Shown: in pieces, positions 11,124-18,296 of the stretch
Position numbering within the stretch: position 1 is the first letter of the stretch
Layout of the letters: every line of letters starts with the position of its first letter
NCBI RefSeq assembly: GCF_000797465.1
Contig: NZ_JSWG01000009.1
Coordinates: forward strand, 682,001-746,000
DNA: 64,000 nt
Source of the DNA: Psychroserpens jangbogonensis
Lineage (GTDB): Bacteria; Bacteroidota; Bacteroidia; Flavobacteriales; Flavobacteriaceae
Reading direction: 5' to 3'
Program-made: the position numbers and the translations under genes
The notes under the pieces: model-generated
Seen by the model: only the letters and a program-made list of their open reading frames with translations
Told to the model about the DNA's origin: nothing
The model's database searches: none

Positions 11124-13040
11124 ATGAGCAACAACATTGAATTAGCAGATATTGCATTCGATTTGCCAAAAAACCAATCAAACGTTATCAAAGTGATTGG
11201 AGTTGGTGGAGGTGGAAGTAATGCCATTAATCACATGTTTCAACAAGGGATTAAAGGTGTTGACTTCGTTATTTGCAATACAGATGCCCAAGCGTTACAG
11301 AATAGTGGTGTCCCAAACAAGATCCAATTGGGAGTGAATTTAACCGAAGGGTTAGGAGCAGGAGCAAATCCTGAAGTAGGAGAACAGGCAGCCGTTGAAA
11401 GTCTAGAAGATTTAAGACGTATGTTAGGTACTAATACAAAAATGGTATTCATCACAGCAGGAATGGGTGGAGGTACAGGTACTGGGGCTGCACCAATTAT
11501 CGCCAAACTTTCTAAGGAAATGGATATTCTAACTGTTGGTATTGTAACGATGCCATTTCAGTTTGAAGGAAAAATGAGAAACGAACAAGCCGCAAAAGGC
11601 ATTGACACACTTCGTTCTCATGTTGATTCTTTGGTTGTAATCAATAATAATAAACTTCGTGAAGTTTATGGTAATCTAGGATTTAAAGCTGGATTCTCTA
11701 AAGCAGATGAAGTACTTTCAACGGCTTCACGTGGTATTGCAGAAGTGATTACTCATCACTATACGCAAAATATTGATTTGCGTGATGCTAAAACAGTTTT
11801 AAGTAATAGTGGAACTGCAATTATGGGTTCGTCTACGTCTTCAGGTAAAGCTAGAGCGCAAGAAGCGATTATGAAAGCCTTAGACTCACCATTATTAAAC
11901 GATAATAAAATTACAGGAGCCAAAAACGTATTGTTGCTAATCGTTTCTGGGTCTCAAGAAATTACTATTGACGAAATTGGAGAAATTAATGACCACATTC
12001 AAAACGAAGCAGGTCATGGTGCAAACATTATTATGGGTGTTGGTGAAGACGAGTCTTTAGAAGAGTCTATCTCTGTGACTATTATCGCTACTGGTTTCGA
12101 TATAGATCAACAACATGAGATTTCTAATACAGAACAAACGAAAGTAGTTCATGCTTTAGAAGACGATAGAAATGATGTATATGTGAAAGAAAGTGATCCG
12201 GCAATTATAACTCCAGATATCGTTCTAGAAAATGATGAAGCAGAACCAGAGGTGGTTGTTCATACATTAGTAGAAGACGAAGATTTGGATGCTGTTGTTG
12301 AAAGTTTTGAAACAGATCTAATCACAACTACAGAAATTATTAAAAATATAAATGTAGTATATGATGAAGTCTTAGATCATGTAACTAAAGAAGAAGAGTT
12401 TATTATAACTCCTGTTCAAGAAATTGAAGAAGAGATTATAGAAGATGTTGAAGAGGAACAAATTACATTAACTTTTGACTTACCATTATCTTTTGGACAA
12501 GAAGAAGAGGAGACGATCGAGGTTGAAGAAAAGACCGTTTTTGAACTAGAAGAAGTAAAAGATTTAGATGTTACTGATCATATTGAAATTGTGCCTGTAA
12601 CAGAAGCTAATGAAGATGGAGAGACACGTTATGCCCTTGATGATTTTATGACGTATGAGTCTTCAATTAATGAAACGAAAACGAAAGTTCAACCAGAAGT
12701 AGAAGAAGAAATTGTATTTGAGAAAAAGACTCTTGAATCTGAAGTTTCTGAAGAAGAGGTAAGAGAAGAGATTGATCCAATGAACAGTCCAATTTCTGAA
12801 TTGCTTAAAGAAAGAGCTGATGAACGTAGACGTAAGATGAAAGATTTCAATTACAAATTCAATACAGCTAAAATTGACGAAATTGAAAAAGAACCTGCAT
12901 ATAAAAGACAAGGTGTGAGTTTAGAAGAATCTCAACATTCTTCAGATACCAAGGCTTCAAGAACTTCTGTTACTACTGATGACAACGACGATATTCAATT
13001 AAGAAGCAATAATTCATTTTTACACGACAACGTAGATTAA
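11124..13040 (+). CDS. ftsZ: Cell division GTPase FtsZ with long acidic C-terminal linker
   Basis: Tubulin-like GTPase that forms the Z ring. The tubulin signature GGGTGTG is at residues 115-121, and the conserved globular part runs to about residue 325. Beyond it lies an unusually long region of about 290 residues, rich in Glu, Asp and Val, carrying repeated EEE runs. A basic patch (ERADERRRKMKDF) and a short C-terminal peptide (LRSNNSFLHDNVD) follow. At 638 residues it is far longer than the roughly 380 of E. coli FtsZ; long linkers are common in Bacteroidota. A strong hairpin terminator follows 33 bases after the stop, closing the dcw operon. Confidence 0.97.
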   Translation: MSNNIELADIAFDLPKNQSNVIKVIGVGGGGSNAINHMFQQGIKGVDFVICNTDAQALQNSGVPNKIQLGVNLTEGLGAGANPEVGEQAAVESLEDLRRMLGTNTKMVFITAGMGGGTGTGAAPIIAKLSKEMDILTVGIVTMPFQFEGKMRNEQAAKGIDTLRSHVDSLVVINNNKLREVYGNLGFKAGFSKADEVLSTASRGIAEVITHHYTQNIDLRDAKTVLSNSGTAIMGSSTSSGKARAQEAIMKALDSPLLNDNKITGAKNVLLLIVSGSQEITIDEIGEINDHIQNEAGHGANIIMGVGEDESLEESISVTIIATGFDIDQQHEISNTEQTKVVHALEDDRNDVYVKESDPAIITPDIVLENDEAEPEVVVHTLVEDEDLDAVVESFETDLITTTEIIKNINVVYDEVLDHVTKEEEFIITPVQEIEEEIIEDVEEEQITLTFDLPLSFGQEEEETIEVEEKTVFELEEVKDLDVTDHIEIVPVTEANEDGETRYALDDFMTYESSINETKTKVQPEVEEEIVFEKKTLESEVSEEEVREEIDPMNSPISELLKERADERRRKMKDFNYKFNTAKIDEIEKEPAYKRQGVSLEESQHSSDTKASRTSVTTDDNDDIQLRSNNSFLHDNVD

Positions 13041-13073
13041 TAGCAAATTTAGTTTAGTGTTTTACACTTTGTT

Positions 13074-13111
13074 AAACCCGAAAAGTTGAGATAAACTTTT
13101 CGGGTTTTTTT
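13074..13111 (+). terminator. Rho-independent terminator after ftsZ
   Basis: A perfect 14-bp stem (AAACCCGAAAAGTT at 13074-13087 pairing with 13094-13107) encloses the loop GAGATA and runs into a T tract ending at 13111. It sits between ftsZ and the next gene and would end dcw transcription. Confidence 0.88.
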
Positions 13112-13155
13112 ATGCTTTAATGCTATTAGACCGACTAAATACATCTAGTTTTTCC

Positions 13156-13163
13156 TATCTTCG
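13156..13163 (+). promoter_or_regulatory. Possible -7 promoter element for the YqeY-type gene
   Basis: TATCTTCG lies 23 bases before the start codon and resembles the Bacteroidota -7 element TAnnTTTG with one mismatch. No good TTTG -33 element is seen 19-21 bases upstream, so this is tentative. Confidence 0.3.
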
Positions 13164-13186
13164 CAATCTAAATTAAATACCACATT

Positions 13187-13633
13187 ATGAGTTTGCAAAA
13201 TAATATAATGACTGCTATGAAGGCAGCAATGAAAGAAAAGAATCAAGTTGCTTTGGCAGCATTGAGAGCTGTTAAATCTGAATTATTATTGGCACAAACC
13301 TCTGGTTCTGGAGAAGACATAACTGAAGATGAAGAAATAAAAATTCTATCTAAGTTGGTAAAACAACGTAAGGATAGTGCAGCTATATTTGCTGAGCAAA
13401 ACCGAAATGATTTAGCAGATCCAGAGATAGCTCAAGCTGCAATTATTTCTCAGTTTTTACCTCCCCAATTAAGTGAAGCAGAAATTGAAAAAGTTGTTTT
13501 GGCTACGATTCAGCAAATTGGAGCAGAAGGGATGAAAGACATGGGGAAAGTCATGGGTATGGTTAATAAGCAATTAGCTGGACAGGCTGATGGTAAAACC
13601 ATTTCAACCATTGTAAAGGAGAAATTATCATAA
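13187..13633 (+). CDS. GatB/YqeY domain protein
   Basis: Small soluble protein of 148 residues, the usual length for stand-alone YqeY proteins, which correspond to the C-terminal helical domain of the GatB amidotransferase subunit. Typical features are the N-terminal MKAAMKEKNQVALAALRAVKSEL helix pattern, the QFLPPQLSE segment, and the C-terminal MGKVMGMV followed by G-Q-A-D-G-K. The precise role of the family is uncertain; binding to tRNA or tRNA-dependent amidation has been proposed from the homology. It has its own upstream terminator and possible promoter, so it is probably a separate transcription unit just after ftsZ. Confidence 0.9.
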   Translation: MSLQNNIMTAMKAAMKEKNQVALAALRAVKSELLLAQTSGSGEDITEDEEIKILSKLVKQRKDSAAIFAEQNRNDLADPEIAQAAIISQFLPPQLSEAEIEKVVLATIQQIGAEGMKDMGKVMGMVNKQLAGQADGKTISTIVKEKLS

Positions 13634-13639
13634 ATTAAA

Positions 13640-13713
13640 GGCCTCGTAGTTCAACTGGATAGAATATCAGATTTCGGCTCTGAGGGTTGGAGGTTCGAAT
13701 CCTCTCGAGGTCA
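13640..13713 (+). tRNA. tRNA-Arg (anticodon TCG)
   Basis: A 74-base cloverleaf can be folded by hand. The acceptor stem GGCCTCG pairs with CGAGGTC, with one G-U pair at position 2. The D arm is GTTC/GAAT. The anticodon stem TCAGA/TCTGA encloses TTTCGGC, placing the anticodon TCG at 13674-13676. The variable loop has 5 bases, and the T arm is GGAGG-TTCGAAT-CCTCT. The discriminator base is A, and the CCA end is not encoded. It would read CGA (arginine) codons. Confidence 0.95.
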
Positions 13714-13719
13714 CGAATA

Positions 13720-13780
13720 AATAGAAAACTTCTGTGTTAAATCAGGCTTGCTTGAATTTATAATCAGAAGTTTTCTATTT
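13720..13780 (+). terminator. Long-loop inverted repeat after tRNA-Arg
   Basis: AATAGAAAACTTCTG at 13720-13734 is the exact reverse complement of 13765-13779, giving a 15-bp perfect stem around a 30-base loop, followed by a short T run. It starts 7 bases after the tRNA and could end or stabilise the tRNA transcript. The loop is long for an intrinsic terminator. Confidence 0.45.
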
Positions 13781-13781
13781 T

Positions 13782-14114
13782 CAAAGCGGAGCTCTGAGGA
13801 AAAGCGAAATTTATTGAGCTAATCCTAGTATTTTCAAAGCAGAGCTCTGAGGAAAAGCGAAATTTATTGAGCTAATCCTAGTATTTTCAAAGCGGAGCTC
13901 TGAGGAAAAGCGAAATTCATTGAGCTAATCCTGGTATTTCAAAGCGGAGCTCTGAGGAAAAGCGAAATTCATTGAGCTAATCCTGGCATTTCAAAGCGGA
14001 GCTCTGAGGAAAAGCGAAATTTATTGAGCTAATCCTGGTGTTTCAAAGCGGAGCTCTGAGGGAAAGCGAAATTTATTGAGTTAATCCTAGTATTTCAAAG
14101 CGGAGCTCTAAGGA
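13782..14114 (+). repeat. Tandem repeat, 52-53 bp period, six full copies plus a partial one
   Basis: Copies beginning CAAAGCGGAGCTC start at 13782, 13835, 13888, 13940, 13992, 14044 and 14096. The first intervals are 53 bases and the later ones 52, the difference being one T in a T run. Copies differ at a few positions (for example CGGAGC/CAGAGC, TTTATT/TTCATT, CCTAGT/CCTGGC); the last stops after about 19 bases. Stop codons occur in all three + frames of the unit and the period is not a multiple of three, so it is not coding. There are no variable spacers, so it is not a CRISPR array. The remainder of the stretch up to 14213 shows nothing else recognisable except TATATTTA at 14202-14209, close to the next start codon. 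Confidence 0.95.
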
Positions 14115-14213
14115 TATGAAAATTCATAAATAACTCTAAATACTACAAATTTTAGTTTATCAATTAAATAGCAATACTATTAAGAGAAAAGGTCTTTTCA
14201 CTATATTTATACA

Positions 14214-15104
14214 ATGCTAAATGCCCTAATTCTATTTTTTGCACTTCAAAAGGACAATGAGGATCCAATAATATTTCAGGGAGTCTTTTTTTTTCTTGCT
14301 AGCCTGCTTGCTGCAGGTATCGTTCTACTTGTTATAAATAAGACGTTTTATTTCTTTGAAATGGCTTATGTTGAGTACGTTAATAAACGTTTGTTTTTCA
14401 CTCATTTATATATTAATAAAAAGACACTTTCTAAAGATCACAAGTCTATTCTGAAACAAAAAATTAAATTTTATAATAGTTTATCACTAAAACATAAATC
14501 CTATTTCGAACATAGGGTGTATAAAACAATAAATCGTACAGAATTTATTGGTAAACAATTGTTTGTTAGCGATGAAATGAAGGTTGTGATTTCTGCTACA
14601 TTAGTTAAACTTACTTTTGGCTTAAGAGATTATAAGATTGATTCTGTAGAGCGTATTCTGATATACCCAGAAGAGTTTTATTCTCAAACTAATAAAGCTT
14701 ATCACAAAGGTGAATTTAATCTAGGCTATAAAGCTTTAGTGCTTTCTTGGAAAGATGTTTTACATGGTTATCACATTGAAGATGACAACCTCAATTTGGC
14801 AGTCCATGAATTTATACATGCCATTCACTTTTATTACATGAATGTAAGGAAGCGAAGTACGAGCTCTGCTATTTTTTTAGATTCGTATTATGAGCTTACT
14901 GAGGATTTAAACAATAATGCTAGTTTAAAAGAAGAATTGGTGTCTTCAGATTATATAAGAGACTATGCTTTTACTAATCAGTTTGAATTCTTAGCAGTTA
15001 TTATAGAGACCTTTATAGAAACACCACAAGAGTTTAGATCTGAATTTCCAGATGTATATAAAAAGGTAAAAGGAATGCTTAATTTTAACTTTAAAGGCTA
15101 TTGA
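14214..15104 (+). CDS. MtfA-like zinc-dependent peptidase (M90 family)
   Basis: A protein of 296 residues with a predicted N-terminal membrane helix (about 20-43), so the catalytic part is probably tethered to the inner membrane. The zinc-peptidase motif HEFIH is at residues 198-202 (HExxH form). The segment RTEFIGKQLFVSDEMKVVIS and the following 'FGLRDYKIDSVERILIYPEEF' pattern match the MtfA/M90 family, in which the E. coli member is a peptidase linked to regulation of glucose uptake. The substrate here is unknown. A downstream acidic stretch (NQFEFLAVIIETF) probably supplies the third zinc ligand. It is convergent with the next gene with a gap of only 3 bases. Confidence 0.85.
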   Translation: MLNALILFFALQKDNEDPIIFQGVFFFLASLLAAGIVLLVINKTFYFFEMAYVEYVNKRLFFTHLYINKKTLSKDHKSILKQKIKFYNSLSLKHKSYFEHRVYKTINRTEFIGKQLFVSDEMKVVISATLVKLTFGLRDYKIDSVERILIYPEEFYSQTNKAYHKGEFNLGYKALVLSWKDVLHGYHIEDDNLNLAVHEFIHAIHFYYMNVRKRSTSSAIFLDSYYELTEDLNNNASLKEELVSSDYIRDYAFTNQFEFLAVIIETFIETPQEFRSEFPDVYKKVKGMLNFNFKGY

Positions 15105-15107
15105 TAC

Positions 15108-15704
15108 TTATAGTTTAAAAACTACTTGTAACATATATTGAAAGTGGTTGTTATCAAATTGTCTATCCTTTGCATGAACTGCAAATTTTCCAACACCTTG
15201 AAGTCTTATTCCAATATCATCAGAAACCCAAACAGTACCTCCAAGAGCTAAATTTCCAGAAGTGTTCACTTCGTCAATTGTGAAAATTCCAAATCCAGCA
15301 CCAACATAAAGATCTAACCAATCAACATTTAAAAGCACATCAGAGAAATAGTATTTAATATACGTATTAGTAGAAATATAAGTGTAATCTTCTTTTAAAA
15401 TTCCACCATCAATTTCTTCCCCTTTTTTATATCCATTAAAGGTTAAATCTTGTTCTAATGAAAAAGTCTTTGACCATCTATTTTCAATAGCTAAAGCTAA
15501 AGGGTTTCTAAATTGAAAGTCACCTAAACGTGAAAAAGGTTGTCTCTCTCCTAGGCTTCCAATAGCATTTACACCAACACTAAGTTTCCATGGATCCTGT
15601 ATTTCTTCTTCTGCAGTATCATATTTAGTATCAGAAGTCGTTTGTGATTGAGCATCAAAAGAAAATAATGACACTAAGAATAAAAATAATACTATATTTC
15701 TCAT
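15108..15704 (-). CDS. Small outer-membrane beta-barrel protein
   Basis: A protein of 198 residues with a clear signal peptide (MRNIVLFLFLVSLFSFDAQSQ). It continues as alternating hydrophobic and polar strands rich in Tyr, Trp and Gly, and ends on a phenylalanine-containing strand (QYMLQVVFKL). These are features of OmpA/OprF-like barrels of about eight strands. No specific ligand or function can be assigned. It has its own promoter (see 15725-15755). Confidence 0.75.
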   Translation of the reverse strand: MRNIVLFLFLVSLFSFDAQSQTTSDTKYDTAEEEIQDPWKLSVGVNAIGSLGERQPFSRLGDFQFRNPLALAIENRWSKTFSLEQDLTFNGYKKGEEIDGGILKEDYTYISTNTYIKYYFSDVLLNVDWLDLYVGAGFGIFTIDEVNTSGNLALGGTVWVSDDIGIRLQGVGKFAVHAKDRQFDNNHFQYMLQVVFKL

Positions 15705-15724
15705 GGTTATAAAATACGTTAACT

Positions 15725-15755
15725 CAAATATATGCTTTAAGCTCTAATTTACAAA
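15725..15755 (-). promoter_or_regulatory. Bacteroidota-type promoter for the outer-membrane protein gene
   Basis: On the minus strand TTTG (15752-15755) is followed after exactly 19 bases by TATATTTG (15725-15732). This matches the -33/-7 consensus of Bacteroidota primary sigma factors, and it lies about 20 bases before the start codon. Confidence 0.7.
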
Positions 15756-15790
15756 GAAACAGTAAACATATTACATTTAAAAGTAATGAC

Positions 15791-16861
15791 TTAAGATTTT
15801 TTTAATCCTGAAAATCCAATTATTCTTTTATAATCTTTAAAAAGATCTTTTCTATATCTTTTATTATTAATAAAAGCCCATATTCTACTCGTGAACAAGG
15901 CCTTAATGAATTGAAAATTTCTTAAAACATAATCAATAAATTTTCTTAAAAATGGATGCTTTAGTTTTATTAAAAAGAGATTATTTATAAATGCATTAGA
16001 TTCAAAAGAATTCAAATCACTGAAGAAAAGTTTGGCGATTGAGAAATAGTTTTTAAAATAAGCTGGTTTAAATGTGTCGTCAAATTCTAAATTTGTTTTT
16101 CTTTTAAGGATAAGTAGATCATAAATAGATTTAAAACTTATTTTGCTATACATATATCCTGAATCATTTGCCTGGAAATTTAAAATTGAATGAAACAATA
16201 AATGCTTATCTGATGGTACGTAAATGTCTTGAACGGACTCTTTGGTGTCTAAAATTTTATTAGTGTTTAAAATGCCTTTATAAGTTTTTGATAACACTTT
16301 TTTATGAACTTCTACAGCTGCTAAATTTACATCAGATTGGAGTCTTGGTAAATGCTTGTGGTCAAAATACCTTGAGCTAATGCCTTGAGCTGTGCCGATA
16401 TAGTTGTTATCTATAAGTAATTGATATGTAGTCTCCATTTTAGTCTCATCAACAAGAATATCAATATCTCCTAACATTCTTTCGCCCAAATCCTCATAAT
16501 AATTCTTAACTAATAGTGCACTCCCTTTTAAAAACACATGATCAATCTTGTTTGTTCTTAAAATTTTTGAAATTTGACTAATCTCATCTTTTAAAGTTTC
16601 ATTTCTATTTCTATTAATGGTTGTAATTTCCTCTAGATATAATGCTAATTCTTCAGGTATATAAGCTAATAAATTCTTTTGTTTTAGCTTACAATAACAG
16701 GTTGTTAAAACTAGGTAATCACTAGCTATAAAAACAAATTTTTCCCAATCGATAGCATTAGAAGTCATCTTATATTGTAAGGCTTCAATTGAGTTTTCAA
16801 AGCCCAATATATCTGCAATTACTTGGAGAGTATATTTATATGAATTTTTTTGTACAGACAA
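15791..16861 (-). CDS. Nucleotidyltransferase-fold family protein (NTP_transf_5-like)
   Basis: A soluble protein of 356 residues. The segment HVFLKGSALL followed by MLGDIDILVDE carries the nucleotidyltransferase-fold signature: a Gly-Ser pair, then two acidic metal ligands, Asp132 and Asp134. This matches the uncharacterised nucleotidyltransferase family often found beside HPr-kinase-like genes in peptide-modification clusters. The surrounding sequence is helical and basic near the C-terminus. It is the last gene of a three-gene minus-strand operon, 36 bases after the kinase-like gene. Whether it transfers a nucleotide, a sugar or something else cannot be read from the sequence. The fold is a confident call; the role is inferred from context. 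Confidence 0.8.
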   Translation of the reverse strand: MSVQKNSYKYTLQVIADILGFENSIEALQYKMTSNAIDWEKFVFIASDYLVLTTCYCKLKQKNLLAYIPEELALYLEEITTINRNRNETLKDEISQISKILRTNKIDHVFLKGSALLVKNYYEDLGERMLGDIDILVDETKMETTYQLLIDNNYIGTAQGISSRYFDHKHLPRLQSDVNLAAVEVHKKVLSKTYKGILNTNKILDTKESVQDIYVPSDKHLLFHSILNFQANDSGYMYSKISFKSIYDLLILKRKTNLEFDDTFKPAYFKNYFSIAKLFFSDLNSFESNAFINNLFLIKLKHPFLRKFIDYVLRNFQFIKALFTSRIWAFINNKRYRKDLFKDYKRIIGFSGLKKS

Positions 16862-16897
16862 TAGTTCTTATTAAGTACTTAAAAGTAAGTAAAACTT

Positions 16898-18043
16898 TTA
16901 TGATTCTTCGAATAGGTCTTTAAATTTTGTAATTGCAAAGTCATTACTGTTGTAATTCAATTGGTAGCAATCAACTTCCTTAAACCAATTTATGAATTTT
17001 AAAGCATGTTTTTCTTTTGGTGATATCCAAGAATCTGGAATTAAAGTTTCTAGAATTTTTTCTGGAGAAACGAGATTTAAACTATCGCTCTTGGATGAAT
17101 CGTATTTGACATATACAATTTTTTTGCAAGGAAAGCTTGCGGGTTGACTTTCATAACTTAAAATCGGTGGTACATATTTAATATTTACTTTTTTTGGTCC
17201 ATTATGATGGGTTTTTAGTAAATCTATACCGTTGAGATATGGTTTTAAAGCTTCAAAAGCTCCTTTTTTAATTGATGTTGCTGCAGGATATCGATAGAGA
17301 TGCAGATTATCTTCATAAAGAGGGGTAAAGTCATCACTGAGGATGTCAAATCCATGAGCCATTAATAAAACGGAAAGTGTGCTTTTACCATTACCAGAAT
17401 CTCCAATAATCATAATTGACTCTTTACCGTTTGAAATAGTTGAGGCATGAAATGTTGCTACCCAGTTACTAATATTAGTGTCATGTATCGTGTTTGTAAG
17501 CTCTAAAGCAAATTTACCCTGAAGAAAATGGAAAGCTTTCGTCTTATAGCTTCCTACATGCACTCCATTTTTTAAGAGATGTAAATCATCATTTAATCTG
17601 AAAACATCGAATAATACATCGTATTCTACAGTGCTTTTTATTGAATGATGAGCAATTTGAGGATGAACTAAGCTTTTTATGATGTCAGACTCGAAACGTA
17701 TGCAAACCACTTTATCAATAAATTGATAATATTCTTCAATAAATGAAGTTGGTGCAACTTGAACTTTATTTGAAATTGTGTCAATATCAGTATCGATATT
17801 AACATCTTTCAAAAATCTCGATATATCATTAAACATCGTGTTTGCTTCGCTAGAGTTTAGATCAAAGTCTTTTGATAAATTATTAACAAATGAATCCCGA
17901 CTTTCGTCAGGATTCATATATAGTTTAATAAAATCACTATTTATTCTTGATGTAACAACGTATCTATTTGCTTTTTCAAACCAAAGTAAAACAGCATCTT
18001 CATCAATATCATGAATTAGCTTTGGAGACAGATTCGCTTTCAA
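16898..18043 (-). CDS. HPr kinase-related P-loop protein with PqqD-like N-terminus
   Basis: A protein of 381 residues. The Walker A motif GDSGNGKST is at 214-222. A DILSDDFTPLY segment follows at about 233-243, corresponding to the conserved acidic pair after the P-loop in HPr kinase/phosphorylase. The C-terminal HPrK hallmarks of true phosphotransferase-system regulators are not evident, and no HPr gene is nearby. The first 90 or so residues (RYVVTSRINSDFIKLY, then a small helical domain) resemble PqqD/RRE peptide-binding domains. By analogy with HprK-like enzymes of lasso-peptide clusters, it may phosphorylate a peptide. It starts 15 bases after the stop of the small peptide gene and is probably co-translated with it. 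Confidence 0.75.
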   Translation of the reverse strand: MKANLSPKLIHDIDEDAVLLWFEKANRYVVTSRINSDFIKLYMNPDESRDSFVNNLSKDFDLNSSEANTMFNDISRFLKDVNIDTDIDTISNKVQVAPTSFIEEYYQFIDKVVCIRFESDIIKSLVHPQIAHHSIKSTVEYDVLFDVFRLNDDLHLLKNGVHVGSYKTKAFHFLQGKFALELTNTIHDTNISNWVATFHASTISNGKESIMIIGDSGNGKSTLSVLLMAHGFDILSDDFTPLYEDNLHLYRYPAATSIKKGAFEALKPYLNGIDLLKTHHNGPKKVNIKYVPPILSYESQPASFPCKKIVYVKYDSSKSDSLNLVSPEKILETLIPDSWISPKEKHALKFINWFKEVDCYQLNYNSNDFAITKFKDLFEES

Positions 18044-18058
18044 ATTAATAAAATAGGA

Positions 18059-18220
18059 TTAATCGAAAGGGTTTCCTCCTGGATCAGGTGGAGAAGAAGC
18101 TTGCGCTTGTTTAGGGTTTAAAATAATGAACGTTCCTATAGCTGTTAAAGCAGCATATTTGCTCATTTTTGTAATAGCCTCCTTGCGAGTTATTTTATTT
18201 GGTGAGTTAAATTTTTTCAT
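18059..18220 (-). CDS. Small signal-peptide-like / candidate precursor peptide (53 aa)
   Basis: ATG at 18218-18220, stop at 18059-18061. The peptide has a basic N-terminal region (MKKFNSPNKITRKEA), a hydrophobic core (YAALTAIGTFIIL), and a QAQA motif typical of signal peptidase sites. A Pro/Gly/Ser-rich tail SSPPDPGGNPFD of only 12 residues follows. The ITRKEA stretch is weakly Tat-like. Such a length makes it either a very small exported peptide or a leader-core precursor whose tail is modified by the two downstream gene products. It is first in an operon with the HPrK-like and nucleotidyltransferase-like genes, 15 bases before the former. The reading frame is clear; the function is inference. 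Confidence 0.65.
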   Translation of the reverse strand: MKKFNSPNKITRKEAITKMSKYAALTAIGTFIILNPKQAQASSPPDPGGNPFD

Positions 18221-18234
18221 ACTATGTTAATGAT

Positions 18235-18284
18235 AAAGGTCAAAAATAATAAAATTATTTTAATGTCATTAATTTTTGACCTTT
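18235..18284 (-). terminator. Inverted repeat between the giant T9SS gene and the peptide operon
   Basis: AAAGGTCAAAAAT at 18235-18247 is exactly repeated in inverted form at 18272-18284, with a 24-base AT-rich loop. It begins 12 bases after the stop of the 3612-aa gene and ends 14 bases before the peptide ATG. It may therefore act as a terminator or attenuator, or as an operator. Confidence 0.4.
18241..18248 (-). promoter_or_regulatory. Possible -7 element of the small-peptide operon
   Basis: TATTTTTG on the minus strand matches TAnnTTTG and lies 20 bases before the peptide start codon. No TTTG is seen at the -33 position. The element overlaps one arm of the inverted repeat at 18235-18284. 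Confidence 0.35.
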
Positions 18285-18296
18285 AATTTTTAATAA

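Noticed and set aside
13677-13685. Nine bases (GCTCTGAGG) shared between the tRNA anticodon arm and the tandem repeat
   Set aside because: Too short to be meaningful, and the flanking bases differ; no attachment-site duplication or integrase is seen.
13782-14114. Repeat array as a CRISPR
   Set aside because: The whole 52-53 base unit is repeated with no variable spacers, and no cas genes are nearby.
16898-18043. True HPr kinase/phosphorylase of the phosphotransferase system
   Set aside because: The N-terminal domain differs, no HPr gene is near, and the neighbours point to peptide modification.
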